Source of the DNA: Henriciella sp045287255
Lineage (GTDB): Bacteria > Pseudomonadota > Alphaproteobacteria > Caulobacterales > Hyphomonadaceae
Length of the DNA: 64,000 bases
NCBI RefSeq assembly: GCF_045287255.1
Contig: NZ_CP137142.1
Location: forward strand, 1,178,001 to 1,242,000
Direction of reading: 5' to 3'
The notes below the pieces were generated by a model, which worked only from the letters and a program-made list of their open reading frames with translations, was not told the DNA's origin and ran no database searches. The translations under genes were made by a program, and so were the position numbers. Shown here one piece after another: positions 1-6,846 of the stretch; positions within the stretch are counted from its first letter, which is position 1, and the number at the start of each line of letters is the position of its first letter.

Positions 1-42
1 TTACAAATGCAACCTTTTGATCTGCCGACAGGAGTATAGGCC

Positions 43-1053
43 ATGAAACTCGCCAGTCTGAAGAATGGAACCCGGGATGGCCGGCTCGTAGTTGTCAGTC
101 GTGATTTGACGCGCGCCACGGATGCCGCGCGCATTGTCCCGACCTTGCAAGCCGCCCTTGATGACTGGGAAACCGTTGCGCCACGTCTGGCGCGTATGGC
201 AGAGGGCGTTGAGCTTGGCTCTGTCCCGACCTTCCGGTTCCATGAGCATGAGTGTGAGAGCCCACTGCCACGGGCTTATCAGTGGGCCGATGGCAGCGCC
301 TATATCAACCATGTTGAACTTGTCCGCAAAGCGCGTGGCGCAGAAGTGCCTGAGAGCTTTTATGATGACCCGCTAATGTATCAGGGTGGCAGCGATGCCT
401 TCCTCGGCCCGCGCGATGACATTCCCCTCGGCGACCCGGCCTGGGGTTGTGACATGGAAGGGGAAATCGCAGTCATCACTGACGATGTCCCGATGGGCGT
501 GAGTGAGCAGGACGCAGCCAGCCACATTAAGCTGATCATGCTCTGCAATGATGTGTCCCTGCGTGGGCTGATCCCGGCAGAGCTCGCCAAGGGGTTTGGC
601 TTCTTCCAGTCCAAGCCGCCAAGTGCGTTTAGCCCGGTTGCGGTGACGCCAGATGAGTTGGGCGAGGCCTGGCGCGATGCGCTCGTGCACTTGCCGCTCC
701 GCGTTGACTATAGAGGCGAACCCTTCGGACGCGCAGAAGCCGGAATCGATGCCACGTTCAGTCTGGCGCGGCTCGTGGCACACGCAGCCAAGACGCGGCC
801 ATTGACGGCTGGTACGGTGATTGGATCGGGCACCGTCTCGAATAAAGGTAGTGATGGTGGTCCTGGCAAACCTGTCAGCGAAGGCGGCTTGGGTTACTCT
901 TGCATCGCCGAGATCCGCATGATCGAAAAGATTGCGACAGGTGAGTTTAAAACGCCTTTCATGTCGGCTGGAGACACTGTCCGGATTGAGATGATGGACA
1001 AGGATGGCCACTCAATTTTTGGCGCAATCGAGCAAACCGTGAAAGCTGTTTAG
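43..1053 (+). CDS. fumarylacetoacetate hydrolase family protein
   Basis: A 336-residue protein that reads through its length as an FAH-family hydrolase. It has the family's split layout: an N-terminal cap of about 80 residues, then the metal-binding core with an acidic DMEGEIAV segment (about 144-151), the NDVSLR motif, a QSKPP substrate loop and a late GSGTVSNKG-type turn. Family members cleave C-C bonds in acylpyruvates or fumarylacetoacetate late in aromatic amino-acid breakdown, in the cytosol. The start is set by an aggag ribosome site about 8 bases before the ATG. No homogentisate or maleylacetoacetate gene is visible, since the window begins just upstream, so whether this is true FahA or a general acylpyruvase is open. 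Confidence 0.88.
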   Translation: MKLASLKNGTRDGRLVVVSRDLTRATDAARIVPTLQAALDDWETVAPRLARMAEGVELGSVPTFRFHEHECESPLPRAYQWADGSAYINHVELVRKARGAEVPESFYDDPLMYQGGSDAFLGPRDDIPLGDPAWGCDMEGEIAVITDDVPMGVSEQDAASHIKLIMLCNDVSLRGLIPAELAKGFGFFQSKPPSAFSPVAVTPDELGEAWRDALVHLPLRVDYRGEPFGRAEAGIDATFSLARLVAHAAKTRPLTAGTVIGSGTVSNKGSDGGPGKPVSEGGLGYSCIAEIRMIEKIATGEFKTPFMSAGDTVRIEMMDKDGHSIFGAIEQTVKAV

Positions 1054-1131
1054 GGCTATCTGCAAAAACCTGAAATCGGCATTGGACAAGCAGGGCAGGG
1101 GCGGTTACATAGCCGCTTCCCCATCTGGCCC

Positions 1132-1206
1132 GCCCGGGTAGCTCAGGGGTAGAGCAGCGGATTGAAAATCCGCGTGTCGGTGGTTCAAATCCGCCCCCGG
1201 GCACCA
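1132..1206 (+). tRNA. tRNA-Phe (GAA)
   Basis: A full cloverleaf can be folded. The 7-bp acceptor stem gcccggg pairs with cccgggc, the D arm is gctc/gagc, and the anticodon stem gcgga pairs with tccgc. The loop ttgaaaa puts anticodon GAA at 1164-1166. The T arm carries ttcaaat, the discriminator is A, and CCA is encoded (1204-1206). The rest of the 1054-1372 interval holds only a short GC hairpin at 1267-1284 and no visible gene. Confidence 0.97.
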
Positions 1207-1372
1207 TGTTTTCTTGGTTTACACGCTCAGTTGGCGCTGTTTTGAGGCGTTTATGCCTGTTCTCTGCTCCGCGCTGAGGCGGAGAGAATGTTGACCATTG
1301 GGTTAATGTATCGGTTTAAAAATCGACCCTTATATTGGGTGTGTTGCAAGTATATTTGTTTATTCAAACTGC

Positions 1373-3211
1373 ATGCGCAATGATATTTTTTCAACTAATA
1401 ATTCTATTCGTAGCGTAAAAGACCGTTCGCAGCGTGTGGCGTTCTGGGTCTCGATCACCGGATTGATCGGCAATACGCTGATATTCTTAATATACATTTC
1501 TAATGATGATTTGAATGCATTCTTATGCTTCAATTACGCTTTCTATACGGTCGCGATAAGTCTCATCGCGTGGAGCAGCTATAATAATCGATATTTCTCG
1601 CTTGTTTTGGGGCTGGGGGTCTTGGCCATTTACCTCCACATGTGGGGAACGACCTTCTATGATGCTTTTGTTGGCAATGCCTCCATCCTGAGTTTCCCGA
1701 CCCTTTTGCTGGTCCCACTATGCCTGATCCTCGTCTCAAACCATAGGGCCTTGATTTTCTATGCGCTGTTTCAGGCGGCGGCGGTCTATCTCTATGCCGA
1801 GCATTTCCTGGCCGGTGTGTACGGCTTTGACGCCGAGATTGTCGATACAAGCTCTTTGGCTGTTCTACTGGCGGTCTTGTCGAGCTTATCGCTGGCCGTG
1901 CTGGCGATCGTTTCATACTCCAGAGAGAAAACCGACAAGCGCTTGCTGCGTCTTGTGAAGGAAACCGAGCGTTTAGCCGCAGAAGATCCGCTGACGGGGC
2001 TGCAAAACCGCCGAGCTTTCATGGAGCAGGTTGAAGCGTTCTGGGCTGAAAAGAGACCTTTCAGTGTGGCGTTTATCGACCTTGATCGGTTCAAACCCCT
2101 TAACGATGAATACGGCCATGCGATCGGCGACACTGTCTTGCAGACGATAGGGGAACGATTGCAAGCCGTACCGAATACGGTTGCTGCGCGGTTTGGTGGT
2201 GATGAATTTGCTTTGCTTATCGAAGATGACGCAGGCGACTGCGATGTTGATGAACTTGTTCACCGTGCATTGTCTGAAGTGACGAGTGTAATCGATGTCG
2301 ATGTGGCGCGCCTCTCCGTTGGGGCGTCTTTTGGGTATGCCCGTGCATATGAGGATGCGGTCAGTGTAAGTGATCTGCTGCATGCGGCGGACACAGCGAT
2401 GATGCGCTGTAAGGCCAATGGCGGCGGCGTCGCCCGATTCGACCCTCATCGTGATGATGCCTCTCTGGCGTCAGCAGCCATGGAGGAGCTGTTCCGCAAG
2501 GCTCTGACGACAGGTCAGATTAAGGCGGCACTCCAGCCGATCATAAAGTGCAAGTCCGGCATTGTCTTGGGTTATGAATTGCTCGCCCGCTGGCAGGACA
2601 GTGGTCTGGCCCGCGATCCATCGCCGATGGACTTTATCCCAATTGCAGAGAAGCTCGGGCTTCTGAATGAATTGCTGTGGGTCACGTTGGCTGAAGCAAT
2701 ACCAGTGATCCGGAATCAGAATTGTTTCCTCGCGATCAATGTGTCGCCATCGCAATTGTCCTCGAGTACGTTTCTTGATGACTTACAGGCAGTTGCCAGA
2801 CTGCATCATTTTGCGATGGACCGCTTTGAGCTGGAAATCACCGAACATGTGGCATTCCGGAATCTTGAGGAAAACATTCGCGTGCTTGAAGAGGCCAGAA
2901 AGCTTGGCTGTCAGATTGTTCTTGATGATTTCGGTTCAGGCTATTCGTCCTTGTCACTGCTCGACAAGCTGCCTTTGGACAAGGTCAAACTGGATAAGAG
3001 CCTTCAGGAGTCGACAAGTGCCAATGGCGTCCTGAACGCCACGATCCGGTTGACCAAAGATCTCGGCTTTGAGTGTTGTGTTGAAGGCATTGAGACTGAG
3101 CAGGCTGCACGTCATGTGGTCGAGCAAGGCGCTGACCGGATGCAAGGCTACTGGTTTGGGCGCCCGCTCACCATTGATGAGCGTAAGCCAAAGCTGAGGC
3201 AGGTTTCTTAA
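1373..3211 (+). CDS. membrane-anchored GGDEF-EAL c-di-GMP turnover protein
   Basis: A 612-residue protein with about six predicted transmembrane helices in residues 23-185, a short coiled linker, a GGDEF domain (about 200-355) and an EAL domain (about 375-605). The cyclase signature GGDEF is intact at 275-279. The phosphodiesterase signature is ELL at 402-404, a common functional variant. The other EAL residues are visible: INVS, EITE, the DDFGSG loop, a KLDKS lysine and VEGIE. On sequence alone it could both make and degrade c-di-GMP at the inner membrane. No recognised sensor domain lies N-terminal to GGDEF, so the membrane block itself is the likely input. The gene stands alone and converges with soxA, 4 bases away. 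Confidence 0.93.
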   Translation: MRNDIFSTNNSIRSVKDRSQRVAFWVSITGLIGNTLIFLIYISNDDLNAFLCFNYAFYTVAISLIAWSSYNNRYFSLVLGLGVLAIYLHMWGTTFYDAFVGNASILSFPTLLLVPLCLILVSNHRALIFYALFQAAAVYLYAEHFLAGVYGFDAEIVDTSSLAVLLAVLSSLSLAVLAIVSYSREKTDKRLLRLVKETERLAAEDPLTGLQNRRAFMEQVEAFWAEKRPFSVAFIDLDRFKPLNDEYGHAIGDTVLQTIGERLQAVPNTVAARFGGDEFALLIEDDAGDCDVDELVHRALSEVTSVIDVDVARLSVGASFGYARAYEDAVSVSDLLHAADTAMMRCKANGGGVARFDPHRDDASLASAAMEELFRKALTTGQIKAALQPIIKCKSGIVLGYELLARWQDSGLARDPSPMDFIPIAEKLGLLNELLWVTLAEAIPVIRNQNCFLAINVSPSQLSSSTFLDDLQAVARLHHFAMDRFELEITEHVAFRNLEENIRVLEEARKLGCQIVLDDFGSGYSSLSLLDKLPLDKVKLDKSLQESTSANGVLNATIRLTKDLGFECCVEGIETEQAARHVVEQGADRMQGYWFGRPLTIDERKPKLRQVS

Positions 3212-3215
3212 ATCC

Positions 3216-4004
3216 TTATCGCCGAACAGCCGGGCTTTCCATTTCTATGCCAGCGCTGCGTGCCGCGAGATAGAGTTCAACTTCAATATAGCGCTGATCG
3301 CCATAGGGCAGGGGCTCGGCGCGCACGCCTGTATCGCAGTCGCGCAACCGTCGATGCGATGAGCCAAGGCTTTGCCATTCGAGGCGGTAGGCCGGAAACC
3401 CGTTCAAATGGCCCTGGCTGATCGTGTCGCCACGCAATTGGGCACCCCAATTCTGATCATGGCATTGATGGCAAGACAGGTTGAGCTGGCCGCGACGCGT
3501 GAAGAAATAGTCCCGGCCATTTTCAAAATGCTGCTCCAGCGCGCCTTCAATTGAGACCGATTGCGCGATGCCTTGGGATTGCTGTGCGACATAGGCGGTG
3601 AGGGCCAGCAGGTCTTCGCTCTCATAGGGCAGCGCCTCCACACCCTGATGACGGGTTCGGCAGAGATTGATGCGCCCTTCCAGATTCACGAGCGCACCGC
3701 TTTGTTGGTCCAGTTTCGGATAAGTCGCAGCAACACCCGGCAAACCCTCCGCATGACAGGTGGCACAGGCAGGGCTGTTTCCGGGTGCGCTCATAAACAG
3801 AGCCTGCCCACGATCGACCCAGAGATAACCCGGATTAGCAAAAGCATCCTGTTGCAGCGCCTGCGTTTCGGGGGTCAGGAAATCAAAGCCGGACTGGACC
3901 TGTTCAGGTTGCAAGCCAGCAGTCCAGTCCGGAGCGTCACTGGCATTTCGCCCACATGCCGTAAGGGCCAAGACCAAACCGACAATGGTGCCAATGCGGA
4001 TCAT
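3216..4004 (-). CDS. soxA: SoxA, diheme c-type cytochrome of thiosulfate oxidation
   Basis: SoxA forms the SoxAX cytochrome, which oxidatively couples thiosulfate to the carrier cysteine of SoxYZ in the periplasm. The 262-residue product has a lipoprotein signal (LTAC, Cys17), the family's FLTPETQALQ segment (43-51), two heme motifs CATCH (80-84) and CHQCH (178-182), and RDC (Cys223), the position of the persulfide heme ligand. Two hemes place it in the diheme SoxA class. The start is the ATG at 4004, which overlaps the soxZ stop as ATGA; an upstream start would run into soxZ. It is the last gene of the minus-strand array and converges with the GGDEF-EAL gene. Confidence 0.95.
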   Translation of the reverse strand: MIRIGTIVGLVLALTACGRNASDAPDWTAGLQPEQVQSGFDFLTPETQALQQDAFANPGYLWVDRGQALFMSAPGNSPACATCHAEGLPGVAATYPKLDQQSGALVNLEGRINLCRTRHQGVEALPYESEDLLALTAYVAQQSQGIAQSVSIEGALEQHFENGRDYFFTRRGQLNLSCHQCHDQNWGAQLRGDTISQGHLNGFPAYRLEWQSLGSSHRRLRDCDTGVRAEPLPYGDQRYIEVELYLAARSAGIEMESPAVRR

Positions 4005-4321
4005 GTCACCTCGATACGGGCCGTGTCGGACCAAATCTCGCCATTCTGATCAGTCCACTGGAACCTCAAGACGCCAGACTGCGTAGCGCGGGTATAGAAT
4101 GTTAGGAATGGGTTCGCGGCCACGGCAGGAAAGAAGTCCGCTTCAAACACCGTTTCGCCCTCATACAGGCATTCAAAATGGGTGATGATGTTGCGAGCAA
4201 TGACCTCGCCGCGTGGACCACGGCGGAAGCCACTTTCCATCGGGTGTTGGATCAGGGCTTTGATCTCAATCACCTCGTCTTGCGCGGCGGTTTTGGGAAC
4301 GGATAGGCGAATACTGGTCAT
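4001..4321 (-). CDS. soxZ: SoxZ, sulfur-carrier partner of SoxY
   Basis: A 106-residue immunoglobulin-like protein of normal SoxZ length. It contains the family's IKALIQHPMESGFR stretch (about 20-33) followed by the NIITHFEC strand. SoxZ pairs with SoxY and stabilises the carrier arm during periplasmic thiosulfate oxidation. No export signal is seen, as expected, because the SoxYZ pair is exported through the Tat signal on SoxY. A ggagga ribosome site precedes its ATG, and its stop overlaps the soxA start. Confidence 0.95.
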   Translation of the reverse strand: MTSIRLSVPKTAAQDEVIEIKALIQHPMESGFRRGPRGEVIARNIITHFECLYEGETVFEADFFPAVAANPFLTFYTRATQSGVLRFQWTDQNGEIWSDTARIEVT

Positions 4322-4330
4322 CGCGTCCTC

Positions 4331-4807
4331 CTACAGCACGACGCAGGCGGCGAGCGTGACAACGGTTTCTGCCGTCCCGCGGAGCAAGCGGCCTTGATTG
4401 GTTTCGGCGATGGCGACCAGCGTTTGCGTACCACTCAGGCGTATGCGTGTTGCAATCTCGGCTTTCCCGGCGCGCGGGCCGAGTTTGAATCGCACAAGGT
4501 CCGGCAATGGGTTGCGAGGTGAGAAGAGCGCAATCTGAGTGATGTGGTCGGCTTCAGTCATCGGGCTATCGACGCTCACCGTCAGGGGAACCGAAAACCC
4601 GTTTTCCGATATGGGGGGTAGTTTCAGGGAAACCCCAGCGTCTTCGATCGGCCGGTCACCAAAGGCTTCCTTGATGGCGGCATGCATATCGGCTTCATCC
4701 GCCATCCCGCGCATTGGCGTTGTCGCAATCAGAACGGCTCCCGCGCCAAGGCCGAGTAGGCCGCGCCGGGTCAGAGCTGCTGGAGCGATTGTCATGTCTT
4801 CGCTCAT
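4331..4807 (-). CDS. soxY: SoxY-like sulfur carrier with an atypical C-terminal tail
   Basis: SoxY carries the growing sulfane chain on a cysteine at its flexible C terminus. This 158-residue protein has a Tat signal (TRRGLLGLG, residues 13-21), the SoxY core with a DSPMTEADHI turn, and gene order soxX-Y-Z. The tail ends LAACVVL: the cysteine (Cys155) is present, but the near-universal GGCGG is replaced by AACVVL, so the cysteine sits fourth rather than third from the end. Neither other reading frame at this point gives GGCGG. The ATG overlaps the soxX stop as ATGA. The fold assignment is firm. Whether the arm works normally is uncertain. Confidence 0.9.
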   Translation of the reverse strand: MSEDMTIAPAALTRRGLLGLGAGAVLIATTPMRGMADEADMHAAIKEAFGDRPIEDAGVSLKLPPISENGFSVPLTVSVDSPMTEADHITQIALFSPRNPLPDLVRFKLGPRAGKAEIATRIRLSGTQTLVAIAETNQGRLLRGTAETVVTLAACVVL

Positions 4808-5253
4808 TCCACGCCTCCTAGCGTTGAGAGGTAGGCAACAAGGTCCTCAACCTCTTGCGCGCTCAGCACAGGCTTATCGTGCTGATCCTTATCTACCTGA
4901 TGTAGGTCGTGTATGCGGTAATAGGAAGGCATGACCGTTCCGGGGCGAACGCGTTGATAGTCGACAATACGCAAGCGCAGTTGGCCGGGATCAAGCCGAA
5001 TACCAACGGTGGTCAGGTCTGGACCGAGATTCCCCTGAAAGGGGACGTCGAGGCCGCTCACCTGATGGCAGAGGACACAATGGCCGCTGTCACGGTCGGT
5101 AAAAATGGCACGGCCACTCTCAGCGTTTCCCGGTATCTCTGTCAAAGCGTCGGGGATGGCATCCCCAACGATCTGGCTTTCGGGAACCAGAGTTTGCTCA
5201 CTGCTACAGGCCGATAGGGCGAGCAGGGCCAGAGACAGGCCCGCGCGGATCAT
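4804..5253 (-). CDS. soxX: SoxX, monoheme cytochrome c of SoxAX
   Basis: SoxX takes electrons from SoxA and passes them on to the respiratory chain. The 149-residue product begins with a lipoprotein signal (LSAC, Cys16). It has a single heme site CVLCH (59-63), the FQGNLGPDL segment, and the SoxX hallmark MPSYYR, whose Met108 would be the distal heme ligand. A conserved VEDLVAYL helix closes the protein. Its start overlaps the soxF stop by 4 bases and its stop overlaps soxY by 4, so translation is probably coupled. A lipoprotein anchor is less usual for SoxX than free periplasmic export. Confidence 0.93.
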   Translation of the reverse strand: MIRAGLSLALLALSACSSEQTLVPESQIVGDAIPDALTEIPGNAESGRAIFTDRDSGHCVLCHQVSGLDVPFQGNLGPDLTTVGIRLDPGQLRLRIVDYQRVRPGTVMPSYYRIHDLHQVDKDQHDKPVLSAQEVEDLVAYLSTLGGVE

Positions 5254-6512
5254 CCAAAGGCCTCTGCCGTAACTGCTTTGAACCAGCTTTCTGCCTGTCG
5301 TGCTTCAGCCTGGCGTACACTGAGCGGCGCGGCGAGCGGGCTGAGGCCGCCAGCACCATCCACATTCGAGAACTGGTCATTACGATTGCTATACACGCCG
5401 ACTATCGAGACCGCCTCTTCCGGGGTTGTGTAAGAGTAGCAGGTATTGGCAAGCACAGTCGGCTCAGGGGTTTGATCTGCCAGCATCTGCACAATCGCCA
5501 TGGCGCACAGCTTGCCCTGAAGGTTGGCTGAGAAAGCCGATTTTGGCATCGGTGCAGCAATAGTTGCATCGCCAATGACATGGATATTTGGCTGCAAGCG
5601 CGATTCAAAGGTCAGCGGATCAATTGGGCACCAGCCGGTGGCATCGCTGACCCCTGCGGCATCGGCAATCGCTCCGGCCTTTTGTGGTGGAATCACATTG
5701 ATCACGGCGGCCTGAATATCCTCAAAATCAGTTGAAACGGTCATCGCGGGGGCATCGACGCGGGAGACACGGCCATCATTACTGGCGCTGCGCCATTCCA
5801 GATGATCCGGATAATGCTCCGCCCAGGCTTCCTGAAACAGTGGCATCTTCGAAAAGCTGTCTTTGCCATCAAGGATGAGCAGCTTGGAACGCGGCTTCTG
5901 GGTTTTCAGATAGTGTGCGATCAGGCTTGCCCGCTCATACGGCCCAGGCGGGCAGCGATAGGGGGCGGGTGGTACGGTCATGACAACCAGCTCGCCATCC
6001 TCCAGCGCGTTGAGCTGATCGCGCAGTAGAACTGTCTGCGCGCCAGCTTTCCAGGCATGGGGCAAGCGCTCAGCGGCGGCTTGATCATATCCCTCCAGCG
6101 CGCCCCAGCGCATATCGACACCGGGTGATAGGATGAGGCGGTCATAAGGAATCGCGATCCCGTCGCTCAGCATGACGGTTTGGGCGTCCGGGTTTACATC
6201 AACCGCGCGCTCATGGACGAGCATTACCCCTTCCTTGTCGAGGGTTTCATATGAGAAAGTCTGGGCAGTCATATCCCGCCTACCAGCCACAACCAGATTA
6301 CTGAAAGGGCAGGCGGTGTAGGTACGGTTTGGCTCGACCAGAATGATCTCTGCTTCTGGCATCAGTCGTTTAAGTTGGCGGGCCGCTATTGCTCCACCAA
6401 AGCCACCACCAACAATAACGACTTGCGCCTGTGTGCGCACAGGCGTGAGGCCCATCAGTGGCACAAGACCAAGGGTGCTTAAAAGGGCGCGTCTGTTGAT
6501 CTGCCAACTCAT
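5250..6512 (-). CDS. soxF: SoxF, flavocytochrome c sulfide dehydrogenase flavoprotein
   Basis: The FAD subunit of a periplasmic flavocytochrome c sulfide dehydrogenase (FccB/SoxF family), which oxidises sulfide to sulfur. In 420 residues it shows an RR-type export signal (7-22), the dinucleotide-binding GGGFGG (35-40), and the three family cysteines. Cys68 in YTACPFSN is the position of covalent FAD attachment. Cys187 (YRCPPGPYE) and Cys358 (NTCYSYT) form the redox disulfide in characterised relatives. The start overlaps the soxE stop by 4 bases, which supports a SoxEF complex. Confidence 0.93.
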   Translation of the reverse strand: MSWQINRRALLSTLGLVPLMGLTPVRTQAQVVIVGGGFGGAIAARQLKRLMPEAEIILVEPNRTYTACPFSNLVVAGRRDMTAQTFSYETLDKEGVMLVHERAVDVNPDAQTVMLSDGIAIPYDRLILSPGVDMRWGALEGYDQAAAERLPHAWKAGAQTVLLRDQLNALEDGELVVMTVPPAPYRCPPGPYERASLIAHYLKTQKPRSKLLILDGKDSFSKMPLFQEAWAEHYPDHLEWRSASNDGRVSRVDAPAMTVSTDFEDIQAAVINVIPPQKAGAIADAAGVSDATGWCPIDPLTFESRLQPNIHVIGDATIAAPMPKSAFSANLQGKLCAMAIVQMLADQTPEPTVLANTCYSYTTPEEAVSIVGVYSNRNDQFSNVDGAGGLSPLAAPLSVRQAEARQAESWFKAVTAEAFG

Positions 6513-6844
6513 TGGGTGCCTGCCCCCAAATAGCTGGCAATAGCCGCGATCTCTTCCTCGCTATAGCCGCGCGCGAGGCGATGCATCACGGTCGTGCCGT
6601 CCATGTCCGTTCGATACGTCTCTAAGGCCGCCTTAAGCTTGGCCTCTGTGTAGTCGGAGAGGTCTACAATTGCGCCACCGGAAACCGCGTGACAGCCAGA
6701 GCATGACGCCGCCAAAGCCGACACGCGAGCCAGCTCTGCGTCTAATCCGATGGCAGATTCTGGAGGTTCAACGGGTCCCGCGCCACCACAGGCAGCCAGA
6801 AGGCTGCCTGCCAGTAGCGCGAATATCCCTGTAGCGCGCGTCAC
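6509..6844 (-). CDS. soxE: SoxE/FccA-like monoheme cytochrome c lipoprotein
   Basis: A 111-residue small cytochrome with a lipobox (LAAC, Cys19), one heme motif CSGCH (48-52), a Met in TTVMHRLARGYS as the likely distal ligand, and a closing helix. This is the layout of the cytochrome subunit of flavocytochrome c sulfide dehydrogenase. It starts at GTG 6844, 2 bases after the iorB-like stop, and overlaps soxF by 4 bases. It may therefore accept electrons from SoxF, from the molybdenum hydroxylase upstream, or from both. The symbol is assigned mainly from position next to soxF. Confidence 0.78.
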   Translation of the reverse strand: MTRATGIFALLAGSLLAACGGAGPVEPPESAIGLDAELARVSALAASCSGCHAVSGGAIVDLSDYTEAKLKAALETYRTDMDGTTVMHRLARGYSEEEIAAIASYLGAGTQ

Positions 6845-6846
6845 GA

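Noticed and set aside
1267..1284. GC hairpin after tRNA-Phe as a terminator
   Set aside because: It has six paired bases but no T run on the plus strand and lies 61 bases past the tRNA, so I did not call it a terminator.
4331..4380. Possible frameshift hiding a normal GGCGG tail of SoxY
   Set aside because: Both other frames across this stretch lack GGCGG, the cysteine is retained in frame, and the stop is followed directly by a proper ribosome site for soxZ.
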